A DNA stretch of 64,000 nt from assembly GCA_027605045.1 (NCBI GenBank), contig JAQFWX010000005.1, positions 868,001 to 932,000 of the forward strand, given 5' to 3'. Of this stretch, positions 35,735 to 45,904 are shown piece by piece (position 1 is the stretch's first letter; every line of letters begins with the position of its first letter). A program made the position numbers and the translations under genes. The notes under the pieces were generated by a model, which saw nothing but the letters and a program-made list of their open reading frames with translations, ran no database searches and was not told where the DNA came from. The DNA is from Phallus indusiatus. Lineage: Eukaryota > Basidiomycota > Agaricomycetes > Phallales > Phallaceae.

Positions 35735-35995
35735 ATGCCCTTGCCAACGGATTCAGAGGCTATCATAATGAAGATGATCACACCCGCTTACCCCTTCAAA
35801 TCAACGCCCAAGGCGATTCAAGATTTCGAGGACGCGATGAAAATCCTCGGCAAGCTCCACGATGAAGGAACCATGATGGAATACAAAGATAATGTAGAGA
35901 AGACAGTCGTTAAGAGGGCATTCAGCCGCTTCAATCCCAGGTACAAAGCAGTCAAGGAAACGGCGGGAGAATGCGGGGAAAGAGTTTTTGACTGA
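35735..35995 (+). CDS. Small unassigned ORF next to the remnant
   Basis: An 86-codon ATG frame that begins directly after the stop of the remnant (TAA-ATG). It is rich in K, E and M (KSTPKAIQDFEDAMKILG) and resembles no family I know. It may be a chance frame or the tail of a decayed gene. Confidence 0.2.
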   Translation: MPLPTDSEAIIMKMITPAYPFKSTPKAIQDFEDAMKILGKLHDEGTMMEYKDNVEKTVVKRAFSRFNPRYKAVKETAGECGERVFD

Positions 35996-36697
35996 AGAAG
36001 AATGGAAAGTTTTTCCCCAAATTTAACTAGGTTTGTACTCTCCTCTCCCTCTTATTGGACTTATCACTTACAACATTCTTAATATAGGTTTAAAGACGTA
36101 GATTCGTCGCTTCCGTCTGTCTGATTCTTCTCCTCCTTCCTCTTCATCAAATTTACTTCCTTTATTGATAAACCAGGCCTCTAACTTGTGGATTCATTGT
36201 TTCGGATCATTTTGTTTTGTTTGTCTTTCTTCACACATCTAACATCCATGCTGTTGATGTTCTATACAATGTAATACAATTCATTGAACTAATAAGATGT
36301 TCCAACTTCCTTACTCGTTTATCCCACCTTCAAGCTCCTTTTCACCCGTTTTTCCTGACTCCTAAGCTGCTAATCCTCACTCATCCAATACTGCTCGCTT
36401 GTTGGGGCCTTTATCACTTGAAATAACAATGATTTGATTAAAACCGTGCCTATTACTTGATATCTCATGGGCAGGCCAAGTTTGACGCTCATTCCTTTAC
36501 TAATCAGTGTATAACATTTAAGTTTCCATACTTAAGAAAAAAAAGCCTCAAGGTTAACTTAGAACTCCGGACAAATTCTCTGACATTCACATCACGCTTT
36601 AGCAAAAACCATGATGGTTCACCACTTTTGATCTAATTAAGTATGGGAAAAGCAGGTGGTTAAATATGAACAAATTATAAAAAACTTGCTTACCATA
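35996..36697. other. Intergenic spacer, nothing recognised
   Basis: AT-rich, with T-runs and no coding frame of note. It separates the small-gene remnant from the GC-rich nuclease-like gene, with an abrupt change of base composition at about 36700. Confidence 0.5.
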
Positions 36698-37645
36698 TTA
36701 AATGGTGAAGGTGCAGCGCAGCCCGCAGTGGTCGCTCCAGAGCCTATCGGCCTTGATGAGACCAGGCTGGAGGACTTCGATCTCATTAGGCTTCAAGCCC
36801 AACATTACGACCTTGTCTAACCTGCCTGCCTTCGGTGCGCCCTTTGGTCCCGCGCTGACACACCACGTAGCTCCATCAGGCCTCGTCGTACTCTCGTGTA
36901 GCGCGACCCACGCATCGAGCAGCCCTTGTTCGTCGATGAGCCTATGATCCTCGGGGGTAATTGCGTTGAAGTTGCCTGCAATAATCCCACCGCTGCATTC
37001 GGATTCGCGCAGGACATCAGTCAGTACCTGTATCTGTACGGCACGCCTGAAAGATGTCGATGAGTCGAAGGAGTCGAGATGCACGTTAATGAGACGTAAT
37101 ACTGCGCGAGTAGCTGGGGCTACGATATTCACGCAGTGCGCATCTCTCTTGTGCCTGCTAGGCAGCTTCATGCGGAAGGCGCTGTCGAGCATCAGCTTTC
37201 CCCCTCCGACCTCGCCTCCTTCAGCGAGCAACGGAGAGCCAAAACGCTCGTTGGAGAGCAACGTCCTAGTTGCAAATGGTTGGCCCTTGAAAGACGCGTC
37301 ATCCTCAGCGTAGGTCGTCAGAAAGCCAGAGCGAACTCTGGGATCGTCGAGGAGAGATTGCCAGACACGAGAGGTGACTTCTTGGAGAAGAATAACGTCG
37401 GAAAACTTTGGTCCCTTGAATATGTGATCAAGTATGGCCTTGGAGCGTGCGACGGACCCTGACTGAGAGGCCCGGATATTCCAAGATGTAAGCGAAAGCC
37501 TCTGCTTGCCGATGGCGTCTGCTGGGTGAGAAGAAGACCTCTGGGTGATTGGGTCATGCGGGTCGCGCAGAGGTATGGTTGTCCAGCGATGGGTGGCGTG
37601 GTTGAAGGCGGAAAGATCACTGCGGAGCCTGTGCCCTAGGTACAT
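36698..37645 (-). CDS. Endonuclease/exonuclease/phosphatase (EEP) family protein
   Basis: Single open frame of 315 codons without introns, from the ATG at 37645. EEP motifs in order: RLSLTSWNIRA (the WN motif), DVILLQEVTSRVW (metal-binding Glu), RLINVHLDSF (H/D block), IIAGNFNAITPEDH, AGRLDKVVML and RLWSDHCGLRCTF (C-terminal SDH). The usual GDxN is GNFN, so the catalytic Asp is replaced by Asn (codon 36971-36973). The family includes TDP2- and APE1-like DNA-end enzymes and RNA or lipid phosphatases; which one applies is not clear. Base composition is clearly GC-richer than the intron-rich neighbours. It lies between the two copies of a segmental duplication. Confidence 0.78.
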   Translation of the reverse strand: MYLGHRLRSDLSAFNHATHRWTTIPLRDPHDPITQRSSSHPADAIGKQRLSLTSWNIRASQSGSVARSKAILDHIFKGPKFSDVILLQEVTSRVWQSLLDDPRVRSGFLTTYAEDDASFKGQPFATRTLLSNERFGSPLLAEGGEVGGGKLMLDSAFRMKLPSRHKRDAHCVNIVAPATRAVLRLINVHLDSFDSSTSFRRAVQIQVLTDVLRESECSGGIIAGNFNAITPEDHRLIDEQGLLDAWVALHESTTRPDGATWCVSAGPKGAPKAGRLDKVVMLGLKPNEIEVLQPGLIKADRLWSDHCGLRCTFTI

Positions 37646-38020
37646 CGGGGTGTGCGCTGGGATTGCGTGGATGCTAAGCAGTGGGAGGCTTGTAACGGCA
37701 ACGTGGTCATGTATTCACCCGGGACGTAAGTACATACTAGCTCAAATGTAATTATCACTTTTGTGCAACTTCATTTCGGACCTCTTTTCTTTTCTTCAAT
37801 CTTATTATCAAATTCCTTGAGGCAATCAATTTAGCGACTTCGTCTCTATTAGTAACCTATTCTCTGACTCTCTCAACCTTCGGCGACAAGGCTTCGACCT
37901 ATATTCAAAATTTCGCCAGTCTAGTCTGTGCTCTGGCAAGACGAACAATAAGACACCTCACTCTACTACCCGCATACAAGACTATTTGAACCATCACAGC
38001 TTCATACTGAATTATTCATG
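37646..38020. other. Intergenic spacer between EEP gene and duplicated segment
   Basis: About 375 bp with no gene. Composition falls back to AT-rich. It should contain the EEP promoter and the left breakpoint of the second duplication copy. Confidence 0.45.
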
Positions 38021-38470
38021 TATGACTAATTCCACATTCATCGAGGGATACAGCGCGAACTGTGTGCGGCCTACCCTATCTTCCACATCTTAGTGACGCA
38101 AGGATTAGCTATGCCCATGGACAATGGGCCATATGTTCACATACACCCTGACTGTAGGTTCATATTTCACTCCAAGATTGATATCAGTGGACGTTCTCCT
38201 ATAGACATGCGGCGTGACTGGTATTCAGATGACGAGTCCCGCGGGCAAGAGCCGGGTTATACTGCATATAGCGTCCGTCCGAATAATTTCTCTATGCTTT
38301 CAAACACCCGTCGGAACATCTGAAGATGTGATAATACCAACAATTGGCAGAAAAGTATCTTACATATTCCATTGAGCCTCCGGATGGAAATAAACGGATC
38401 GATCCCCTGTTTATCGGGCAGGACGGCTTGGAAGGTGGATCATAACTGTGTAGTAGCGGGGTATTTCTGA
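38021..38470 (+). pseudogene. Decayed 3' fragment of the GH78 rhamnosidase gene
   Basis: It can be aligned to 34779-35305 of the intact gene (ACTAATTCCACATT, GAGGGATACAGCGCG, ACACCCTGACTGTAGGTTCATAT and later blocks) but carries frame-breaking indels, a stop in ACATCTTAG, and a deletion of roughly 70 bp that removes the LTDVEGG region. It still keeps the old intron sequence with its TATAG acceptor. No 5' part of the gene is present, so it cannot be functional. Confidence 0.88.
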
Positions 38471-38675
38471 ATTAGTCGTTTCCTTGTTATTTCTTTGCAA
38501 ATGTCGTAGTCTCGGAGAAAAGATGAACTCGGCGACCACTCATACTACATCATCATGATATCACCTGATATCACATCCCGAGTCTGTGACCCGATAAGAT
38601 CCTTCTCCTCCGATTTATAGGCAACCGCACCGAACCCATTGTACAACAGCCTTCACCATGTCAAGCAGTGCGTGG
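38024..38675 (+). repeat. Segmental duplication, copy 2
   Basis: Counterpart of 34779-35640. Here the GH78 part has decayed while the downstream small gene is intact, the reverse of copy 1. Confidence 0.85.
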
Positions 38676-39190
38676 TTACAAAGTACGCTTTCTGAGCTCT
38701 TGAAGTCGCCATACATACATTTCAAACCACATCCAAGTGGTTTAAGGATGGGACACGGTCCGATCGATTTGTTCAGCACCCGATTCAACAATATTTTCCC
38801 CGAAGACGTGCAAGCTACGGTTGCAGGGGAATCTGTCAATCGCGAACAGTTGAAACAGCGATTGCTCGGATTACAAAAAAATTACAAACCGGATAGCACG
38901 CAATTCACTCCGTCGGATAACGCTGTTGTATGCCCTTCTCTCCGTGATTTCTAAAGTTCTGTTTTGCTTATTCTTACAAGTCTGATGACCAAGCCAAAAT
39001 TGCGATGATTGGCAGTGAAAGCACTGCTGGTACAGGACCTTATGAAATAGGAGTAACCGCTGTGTTCGCCATTCTCCATTTTATTTTCTGGCAGACGACG
39101 CTCATACACCCTGATTATAGCGTGAACAATAATCGAGTATCCAAGATCGATTTCGATGGGCCGATAGAGCTCTTCCAACAGAACAATTAG
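38658..39190 (+). CDS. Small protein, paralogue pair member 1 (NTF2-like fold suspected)
   Basis: From MSSSAWLQSTLSELLKSP, with GHGPIDLFSTRFNNIFPED and NREQLKQRLLGLQKNY in exon 1, SDDQAKIAMIGSESTAGTGP in exon 2 and a last exon ending SKIDFDGPIELFQQNN at 39190. Two introns (about 38929-38982, and about 39050-39093). The length near 145 residues, a single alpha-helical start and a core ending in beta strands suggest an NTF2/SnoaL-like fold, but I know no named family. It shares GPIDxFST and an xDxxGPxxLF C-terminus with the gene at 39576. No signal peptide. Confidence 0.6.
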
Positions 39191-39575
39191 CAATTTCAAA
39201 TTTGTGTGGACGTTCATGTACTAATCTTTCGTTCCTTTTTGAATATAGTATGCTTTCATTTTGCAAACGTAGTTATGAAAATGTCAATGTGCTCCAATAA
39301 AGTGCCTAAAGGAGATGTCTGCTCAACAGAAATGATGGGCTCATTCAGGAATCCCTTGTTGTCCGGAGTCTTCATGTATTCTGCGCTCAACCGCGGACGT
39401 TAACGAATGAGAAAACAGAAGGGGCGCCCGGTCATGTCATGAACCTCCAGACACCGGGTGCGACAAGTTTCCATCGGAAGTGAGCTCACACTGCCTGCGC
39501 GTGCCATGGTATTTTGGCCAGGACCACAAGTGTATAAAATGAGGAAAAAGAACGAAACCTGCAAGTAAGACAAAC
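39191..39575. other. Intergenic spacer between the two paralogues
   Basis: No gene. Contains GTATAAAATG at 39531-39540, a plausible TATA box about 40 bp before the ATG of the next gene. Confidence 0.5.
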
Positions 39576-40140
39576 ATGACCACTACCACTACAGCAGACT
39601 GGGTTCAGCAAGCAATCTCGAAACTTCTCACCGACAGCCATATTCACTTCCCAAGCCTACCTGGAATCTCTCTCGGACCGGGGCCCATTGACGTATTCAG
39701 TACGGATTTCAGCAAAACCTTCACCAGCAACGTAACAGCTGTGGTGGATGGTAAATCCGAGGATTTCGATGGCTTGAAGAATAAATTCCTCGCACTCCGT
39801 CAGCATTACGATCCCCAAAACTCGAAATTCGTTCAGCTCGACAGCGACTCCTCTCCAGGCGTTAACGGCTCCATAGTACGCACATTTTCAATTACCACGA
39901 CTCGGGAATGATTCGATAATTTTTTCTTCCCAAGGTTAAATTATTACTTCAAGGAGTTTCGAAAGACCTCGGTCCGTACGACCTTTTCATACTCACTGGG
40001 TGAGTCGCCACGACGTGGATTTCTAGTATTAATGAATTAACGCACTAATTCGCCGTTTTTGCAGCGTTGTCGTCATTGATGGGGAGAACAAGATCGCCGA
40101 CATAGATATGAAAGGACCAGCTGGCTTGTTCAAACAGTAA
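39576..40140 (+). CDS. Small protein, paralogue pair member 2 (NTF2-like fold suspected)
   Basis: ATG at 39576, MTTTTTADWVQQAISKLL, then SLGPGPIDVFSTDFSKTFTS, FDGLKNKFLALRQHYDPQNS, then after introns VSKDLGPYDLFILTG and VVVIDGENKIADIDMKGPAG, ending LFKQ at 40140. It is collinear with the gene at 38658 (PIDxFSTxF, LKxxxLxLxxxY, C-terminal D-x-x-GP-x-x-LF) but clearly diverged. The VVxxDGENKI strand fits NTF2-like proteins. Function unknown; cytosolic by lack of a signal. TATA-like box at 39532. Confidence 0.65.
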
Positions 40141-40547
40141 ATGCGGTTTCAGAACCTCCATCCTCATGTATTGATAATAATTAATATTCCATAAATACGA
40201 GCTTTTATTATGTTTTCAAGTCGTCCAGGGGTTTGATTTGGGTTTGACGGGGCATTCCAGCAGACTGATTCCTCACGATATGAGCTGCATGTACTCCGAA
40301 TGCCAAATCATATGGAATTCATTAATCTTTGATAGTTTGATTGTTTCGTGAGGGCCATGAACCGCTCGGAATTCTGTTGGCAAGGGAAAGGGAACCCAAT
40401 GCAGAACGTTAGGCTGATTACGTCATTTTGCTTACGCTATCTTAGTTTCTTATCCAACGCCCAAGCCACGCTTTTCTATCCTTCACACTTTTTTCTTCTT
40501 CAAAACATATACCACTATACCTCTGTGGTCATCTATCACCAGTGGTG
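40141..40547. other. Intergenic spacer upstream of the Num1-like gene
   Basis: No gene seen. CT-rich leader just before 40548, as expected for a fungal promoter. Confidence 0.5.
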
Positions 40548-43500
40548 ATGGCTACATTCTCAGACGGCCACAATGGGTCTCATGCCATTGAACGCTCTGA
40601 TTCAGCCTCTGCAATAACCAATGCGTCTGGTCCGGGAACTTTGCGGATTCAACTTCAGGCTCTACTAGACGATAAAGAAAGACAGCTTAAATTAGCGGGA
40701 ACACTCGGTCAACGCGTCCTTGCTCAGCAAGTGGAGCTCGAAGAGAGAATCTCCCAGCTGAATGATCTCGAGACGGTTAAACCGAACGCGTCAGACGAAG
40801 AGGCTGTCGAGCTGGACATCAGAGAGAAACTTCGCGAATTGAGGGATACTATGAACGTATGGGAGACAGAAAATCAGGAGATTTTTGATTTTTTGGGAAA
40901 TAAGGTGTCAATTATTTCGCTACTTTGTTTCAACTCGTTTACTAAACTGATTGGGTTTTGCAAAGGCAAACGATGTACCCCCTACTCCCATTTCAAATCT
41001 TCATGCACTGGGTGGGGATGACGTTACTCCTGCTTCTGCAGCGTCCGGTCCGTCTGCAGCGCAATCTTCACGGCGGGCCAAGAATGCCGCTCATCGGGCG
41101 CACGACGTTGGCAAGTACTTTTACAGAACCTTCAGTTTTTGGAACTCACGAATGATATAACAGAATTCGCGTTCGAAATTGGTAGTAGTTTGTTGACAGA
41201 AGTTCGAAGACTGCAGAGTCTCATCGCAGAGCGAGATAAAGCTATTCAAGACCTTAACGAAGAGAACCAAGATTTGCGTCAAGCTGTTGAGGACCTGAAG
41301 TCTGGCCTGGAGACTCAAAAATCCACTGCAGGTTATTTTTTATTTCTCTTTTTTTAAATAAAAGTTGACGTCAAACTGACGGACACATTAGAAAAATACA
41401 AAGAAGAGAATTGGAATTTGGAAGTTTCCCAACAGGAACTTCGAACGCAGCTTCAAAATGTACAAAAGGAACTCGAGACATCTGAGCTAGAACGCAAACG
41501 GACTGCCAGAGAGCTACTTCGGGCTAAGGATTCTATCGATCAACATAAAACTGAGGCGGAGCGTTTGACGACTGCTCTTGCCGAGTTCAAGGCCAAACAT
41601 GAAACGGACATTGCTCAAATGCGCAAGCATGCTGCTGGACTGCAACGAGACAAATCCGACCTTCAAAGCGCTTTAGAAGCTCTCAAATCTGACATGGTCA
41701 AAAAAGAGCGATCCATCAAGCGTTTCGGCAGCCCTCTCACGCCAAACGGTCTGTCCCCTCACGCTCCTGCCCCAGGCGCGGATGGGGAAGACGAGGAAGA
41801 TGTCTTTGGTGGTACTGGTGGTGCTTCTAGCCGTCGGAAACATGATATTGGTGGCCTAAACGATAACCTCCCTTCTGATTTCGTTGACTCAAGCCCAGAT
41901 CCCAGTCCCTCTCGTCCCCATCTAGGATTGAATCATCCTAACAACGAAATTGAGGTTTTGAGGCAAAGTTTGGCACACTCGCAACGCCAAGTCAACATGC
42001 TCCGTGGTACTGTACAAAGAGAAAAGGAATTACGAATCGAATATCGCCGCAAGCTGGCTGAAGCCGAAGGCAAAATTATGGTAGGGGCAGAGATAGAGGA
42101 GGAGGAGGAAGAAGAAGAAGAAGAAAACATTGATTCCAAAAGGCCTCGGCCTCCCAGAGTGTTACGAGGTCGTAGTCGTGGGCCAGGAATTACCTATCGT
42201 ACCAAAGGGGGTCGTTCTCTCGGTCGAAGGCCACCATCTACGCCAGATATCATTGAAATGGATCCTGATGAAGAAGACGTTGATCCTGCGTTGGACCTAG
42301 CTTTAGACTCCAAACAAGTGGCTGCAGCGGATGATCTTGAGAAAACCGAAACAAACAACGAGGTTCCTTACGGTCATGAACAACCCGTCGGTGCAGATGG
42401 TTTAGACCCGGCCTTTGCCAATGTGTTGCGCCCTACGCCACCGTCTCCCACCCCAACTCACGGATCTAGTCCTGTTAAAGAACCGGTACATAGAGGAGGA
42501 CGTAGAACAAGAGGTGGTGCCGAACCGCGTCCCCCATCTGTCGTTGAACCAGCCGGTGCTCTGGCTGCCGAACTAGGAATGTCTGACGAAATTATGAATC
42601 CGGAACTGATACTTAGTCGCCAGGTCGATACCGCCGAGGCCTCTTGTCAAACTGATCCTGAACCAACTCCTGAGCCTGTTATTATCACGGTCGCGCCCCC
42701 GGAGACTGAGAAGAGTGAAATCGGTATCCAGGCTGAGATTGTCACCGAAACAATGGAAGTGGGACTGCAAACTACACCAGAGGTTGCAGACGTTGGAACG
42801 AGTCCTGATATCCCCATTACCATAGAGATTGAGATTCAAACTATTCCCGAGTCGGAAAAAGTTGACGTCGATGTTCAAACTCTTCCTACACCTGAACCAC
42901 CAGTGGAAGCTTCTGTCAAATCCACTTCTCCTACCTCTTCAGCGAACGCTGGCGTTGCAATCACTCGCCGTGGGACTATCATTGGTTCATCTAGTTTACG
43001 TGCGATTGATACTGAGGACGATGGGCCTGAAACTGATGCAGGAACTGAGACCGAAGGAGAGTACACCGATGCCCGAGAAGATCCTGGCTCAGTCTCTGAC
43101 TTTTACTCCGCACGTACAGGACCTCAGTCAGCTATTGATAACGCATCCACGCGACCTCAGGAATCTGCTACAGATTTATATTATTCAGTTCCTGAATCAG
43201 ATGCAGATGATAGCGATCAAGAAAGTCTCAAAGCGTCCACGTTATCGCGAGCTAGGACTATCAGTCGCATGACGGCGGGTAGTATTGGTGTTGGATATAC
43301 TGCTTACGACACACGCACTCCTAAAGTGTCCCCACACCCGCCGTCTGTCTTAAAATCCTTTTCTGATGAGTCAATACAAGTCGATGTTCCTTCCATCGAG
43401 GTAAAAGAAACATCCATTCAGACAGATGAATGGATGCCACCAGCACCAGCACCCGTATTCCATCAGCCATCTCCACCTCCACTACCTTCACCTCCTTCTC

Positions 43501-45505
43501 CTTCTCCCACTCCTTCTTTCACCTTGCTACGTGTCGGTCAGCATGCTCAACAATTCCAATATATTGCACCACTATCGGGGTCACCTTCACCGTCGCCAAA
43601 CACTTCTGTAGCAAATGCATCAAAAGACTCGGCTGCAACTATAATCGCCGCGCCCCGTCGCACATCGTCTCTAGTTTCTAGGGAAGCCGACAGACGTCCA
43701 TCTATCGAGGCCGCCCTCGCAAATGACGAAGTTTCGCGAGCTAGAACACAGAGCACACAAAGCACACAATCATTACTTCCGCCACCAACGCTGTTTTCAC
43801 CTCCGGATAAGACACGTCCTCCGACGATGATGTTACCTCCTCCACCAAAATTACCACCACCTCCTGAAAAGAAAATATCGACGGGGAGCAACAGAGATAT
43901 GCTACCTCCTCCGCGAGATCCTCAACCTCCTCGACCCACCTCTCCGCCTCCCGCCGAACTCATACAGCGAGCGACTACCCCGATTTTCGGAAATCAAGGT
44001 CTTCTCGTTCCTTCGCGAAGTGGTATTCGTCAACATGGCTCAAGCATGCCTCCTCTCCAATCTGCTCTCGGCAATCGCCCGTCTACCAACAGTTTCAGAT
44101 CTGCCGTCAATGCCGCCTCTTACGCTAATGCTTCTGCTCAATCTGGAACGTCAGTTGCTGATGCTACCAGCACTAAAAAGCAGCAATCTACCACTTCCCT
44201 TGTCTCCAGTCGACACTCCAGTCTTTCGCGAAGATCCTCTCTATCGTCTGATAAACACGAGGCTCATGTTCCGGGTATCTCAAATCTTCCCAAGCCCAAC
44301 AACTTCTTACCACCCAATCGACCATCTCAGCAATCCAATGGGGGGTCCACAGATCCTACTATCATTCATGCTATTACTCAAACGATGATTGGAGAATTTT
44401 TGTACAAGTATACCAGGAAGGTCGTTGGGAAAGGTCATGGAGATAGAAGACACAAGCGTTTCTTCTGGGTACATCCATATACCAAAACCTTGTATTGGAG
44501 CTCGGCCGATCCGGGCTCCTCTAACGTCAGTGAATCTAGTGCAAAGAGCGGTAATTTATTTGAGATCTTCATAGAGGTGCTTATACTGATTTGCCTTAGC
44601 ATATATTGAATCGGTTAGGTCGGTATTGGATCCGAATCCACTTCCTCCCGGAATCTGTCAATACAGTGTGGTAGTGTCAACCCCCCAGCGAGAAATGAAG
44701 TTCACTGCGCCAACAAAAGAACGTCATGACATATGGTTCAATGTAACTCTTCTTAATGTTATGCTATAATTGACATGCCGCTCATAAACCATAGGCATTG
44801 AACTATCTGCTGAGTCGCCCTGGTAGTGGACCTGGAGGTCTTCCTATGGATCAAGGAAGCAATGCACCTGTACCACCCCCAGCACCTGCTCCTATGTATG
44901 GTTCTATGCGACTTCCTCGGGATGAACACTTCCGTAAGGAAGTCTTAGCTAGCCCAAGAAGTGCGAAAAGTTTTGGTTCTGCCGTTTCTGGAGATTCATG
45001 GAATATAACACCCCGTGCACAGCGCAGCCAATCTCGTTTGTCAGCGAGTGGTTCCGTAGGCAAACGTTCGGATACTCCTGCGGCGGAATATCTTCGTTTA
45101 GCTGGACCCGAAGGGATAGGCAGTCCCAGTAAATTGGACTACGAGTATATCCCGGGACGTGCCGACGACGAGGAGCTTGATTTTGAGATTCATGATGATA
45201 GTGGGAATAACGAAGTTTTCGAGGGTTTGGAAAACGTACGCGCGTGCTGCGATGGAAGGCATGACCTCGGCACTCTCACAAATTCCCGGAAACACCATCA
45301 CCATCATCATCATTATCACCACCACCACCACCAAGGCCAACAGGTAGAAGGCGAAGAACCTACGTCTCGCCCTGTCTCTCCGGCATGGTCATTTCGTTCG
45401 CGCGCTGGTAGCACTGCATCGCGGGGTGCAGATGCAGTTAGTATCTGGTCCAGGTTTGGAACGAAACGTTCAAAAGCAGCCCCACCTATTCCAACATCAC
45501 CATAA
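40548..45505 (+). CDS. Num1/ApsA/Mcp5-type cortical anchor with C-terminal PH domain
   Basis: Cell-cortex protein that captures dynein for nuclear movement and can tether mitochondria. The N-terminal part is coiled coil (LDDKERQLKLAGTLGQRVLA, EIGSSLLTEVRRLQSLIAER, then a long helix to about 41720), as in the Num1/Mcp5 CC region. A long disordered middle holds acidic runs, repeated IQT/VQT/IQV motifs (42648-43421) and Pro-rich blocks. The PH domain of the Mcp5 type starts MIGEFLYKYTRKVVGKGHGD, continues RRHKRFFWVHPYTKTLYWS (44440-44500) and ends near FNALNYLLSRPGSG (about 44830). The tail has a His-rich run near 45290. About seven exons, the largest 3.2 kb. PH and coiled-coil calls are firm; the protein is about 1500 residues. 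Confidence 0.88.
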
Positions 45506-45904
45506 TTCATACCCCTCACAACGGATCTCTTGTTTTTTATGTCTGTATCTTTTCTTGATGCACGGTTACCCATGTTAGCACTCTCCTTGACCCTATTCCA
45601 TTATTACTAATACCACATTTATTTGTGCATACGTTCATTTTGCTTTTCCTTTTTCTTTGTTTCGCATTTGCCGAGTTGTATTAAGTAAATGTGAGAGTAC
45701 ACTCCTTTCTACCTTAGGTATTCCTTAACTCGACTCGGCTCGATTCGCTTCAATAGCATCGAGTAATATTGTTTTTATGACCTTGTAACGAGAGATTATT
45801 GATAACAAGAAGCTTAACACTAATATTCTTGTCTCGGAATGTGTGAGAGCTGGCGCTTAATTATTCCCAGTGACGTTGCCACGAGGGCCAGCGTCGTTTG
45901 TATA
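45506..45904. other. Intergenic spacer Num1-like / SEC24
   Basis: T-rich 3' flank of the Num1-like gene and the short promoter of the Sec24-family gene. No gene seen. Confidence 0.5.

Noticed and set aside
45290..45340. His-rich run as a possible vector tag or contamination
   Set aside because: It is mixed CAC/CAT codons inside a long natural frame with a Tyr interruption, typical low complexity.
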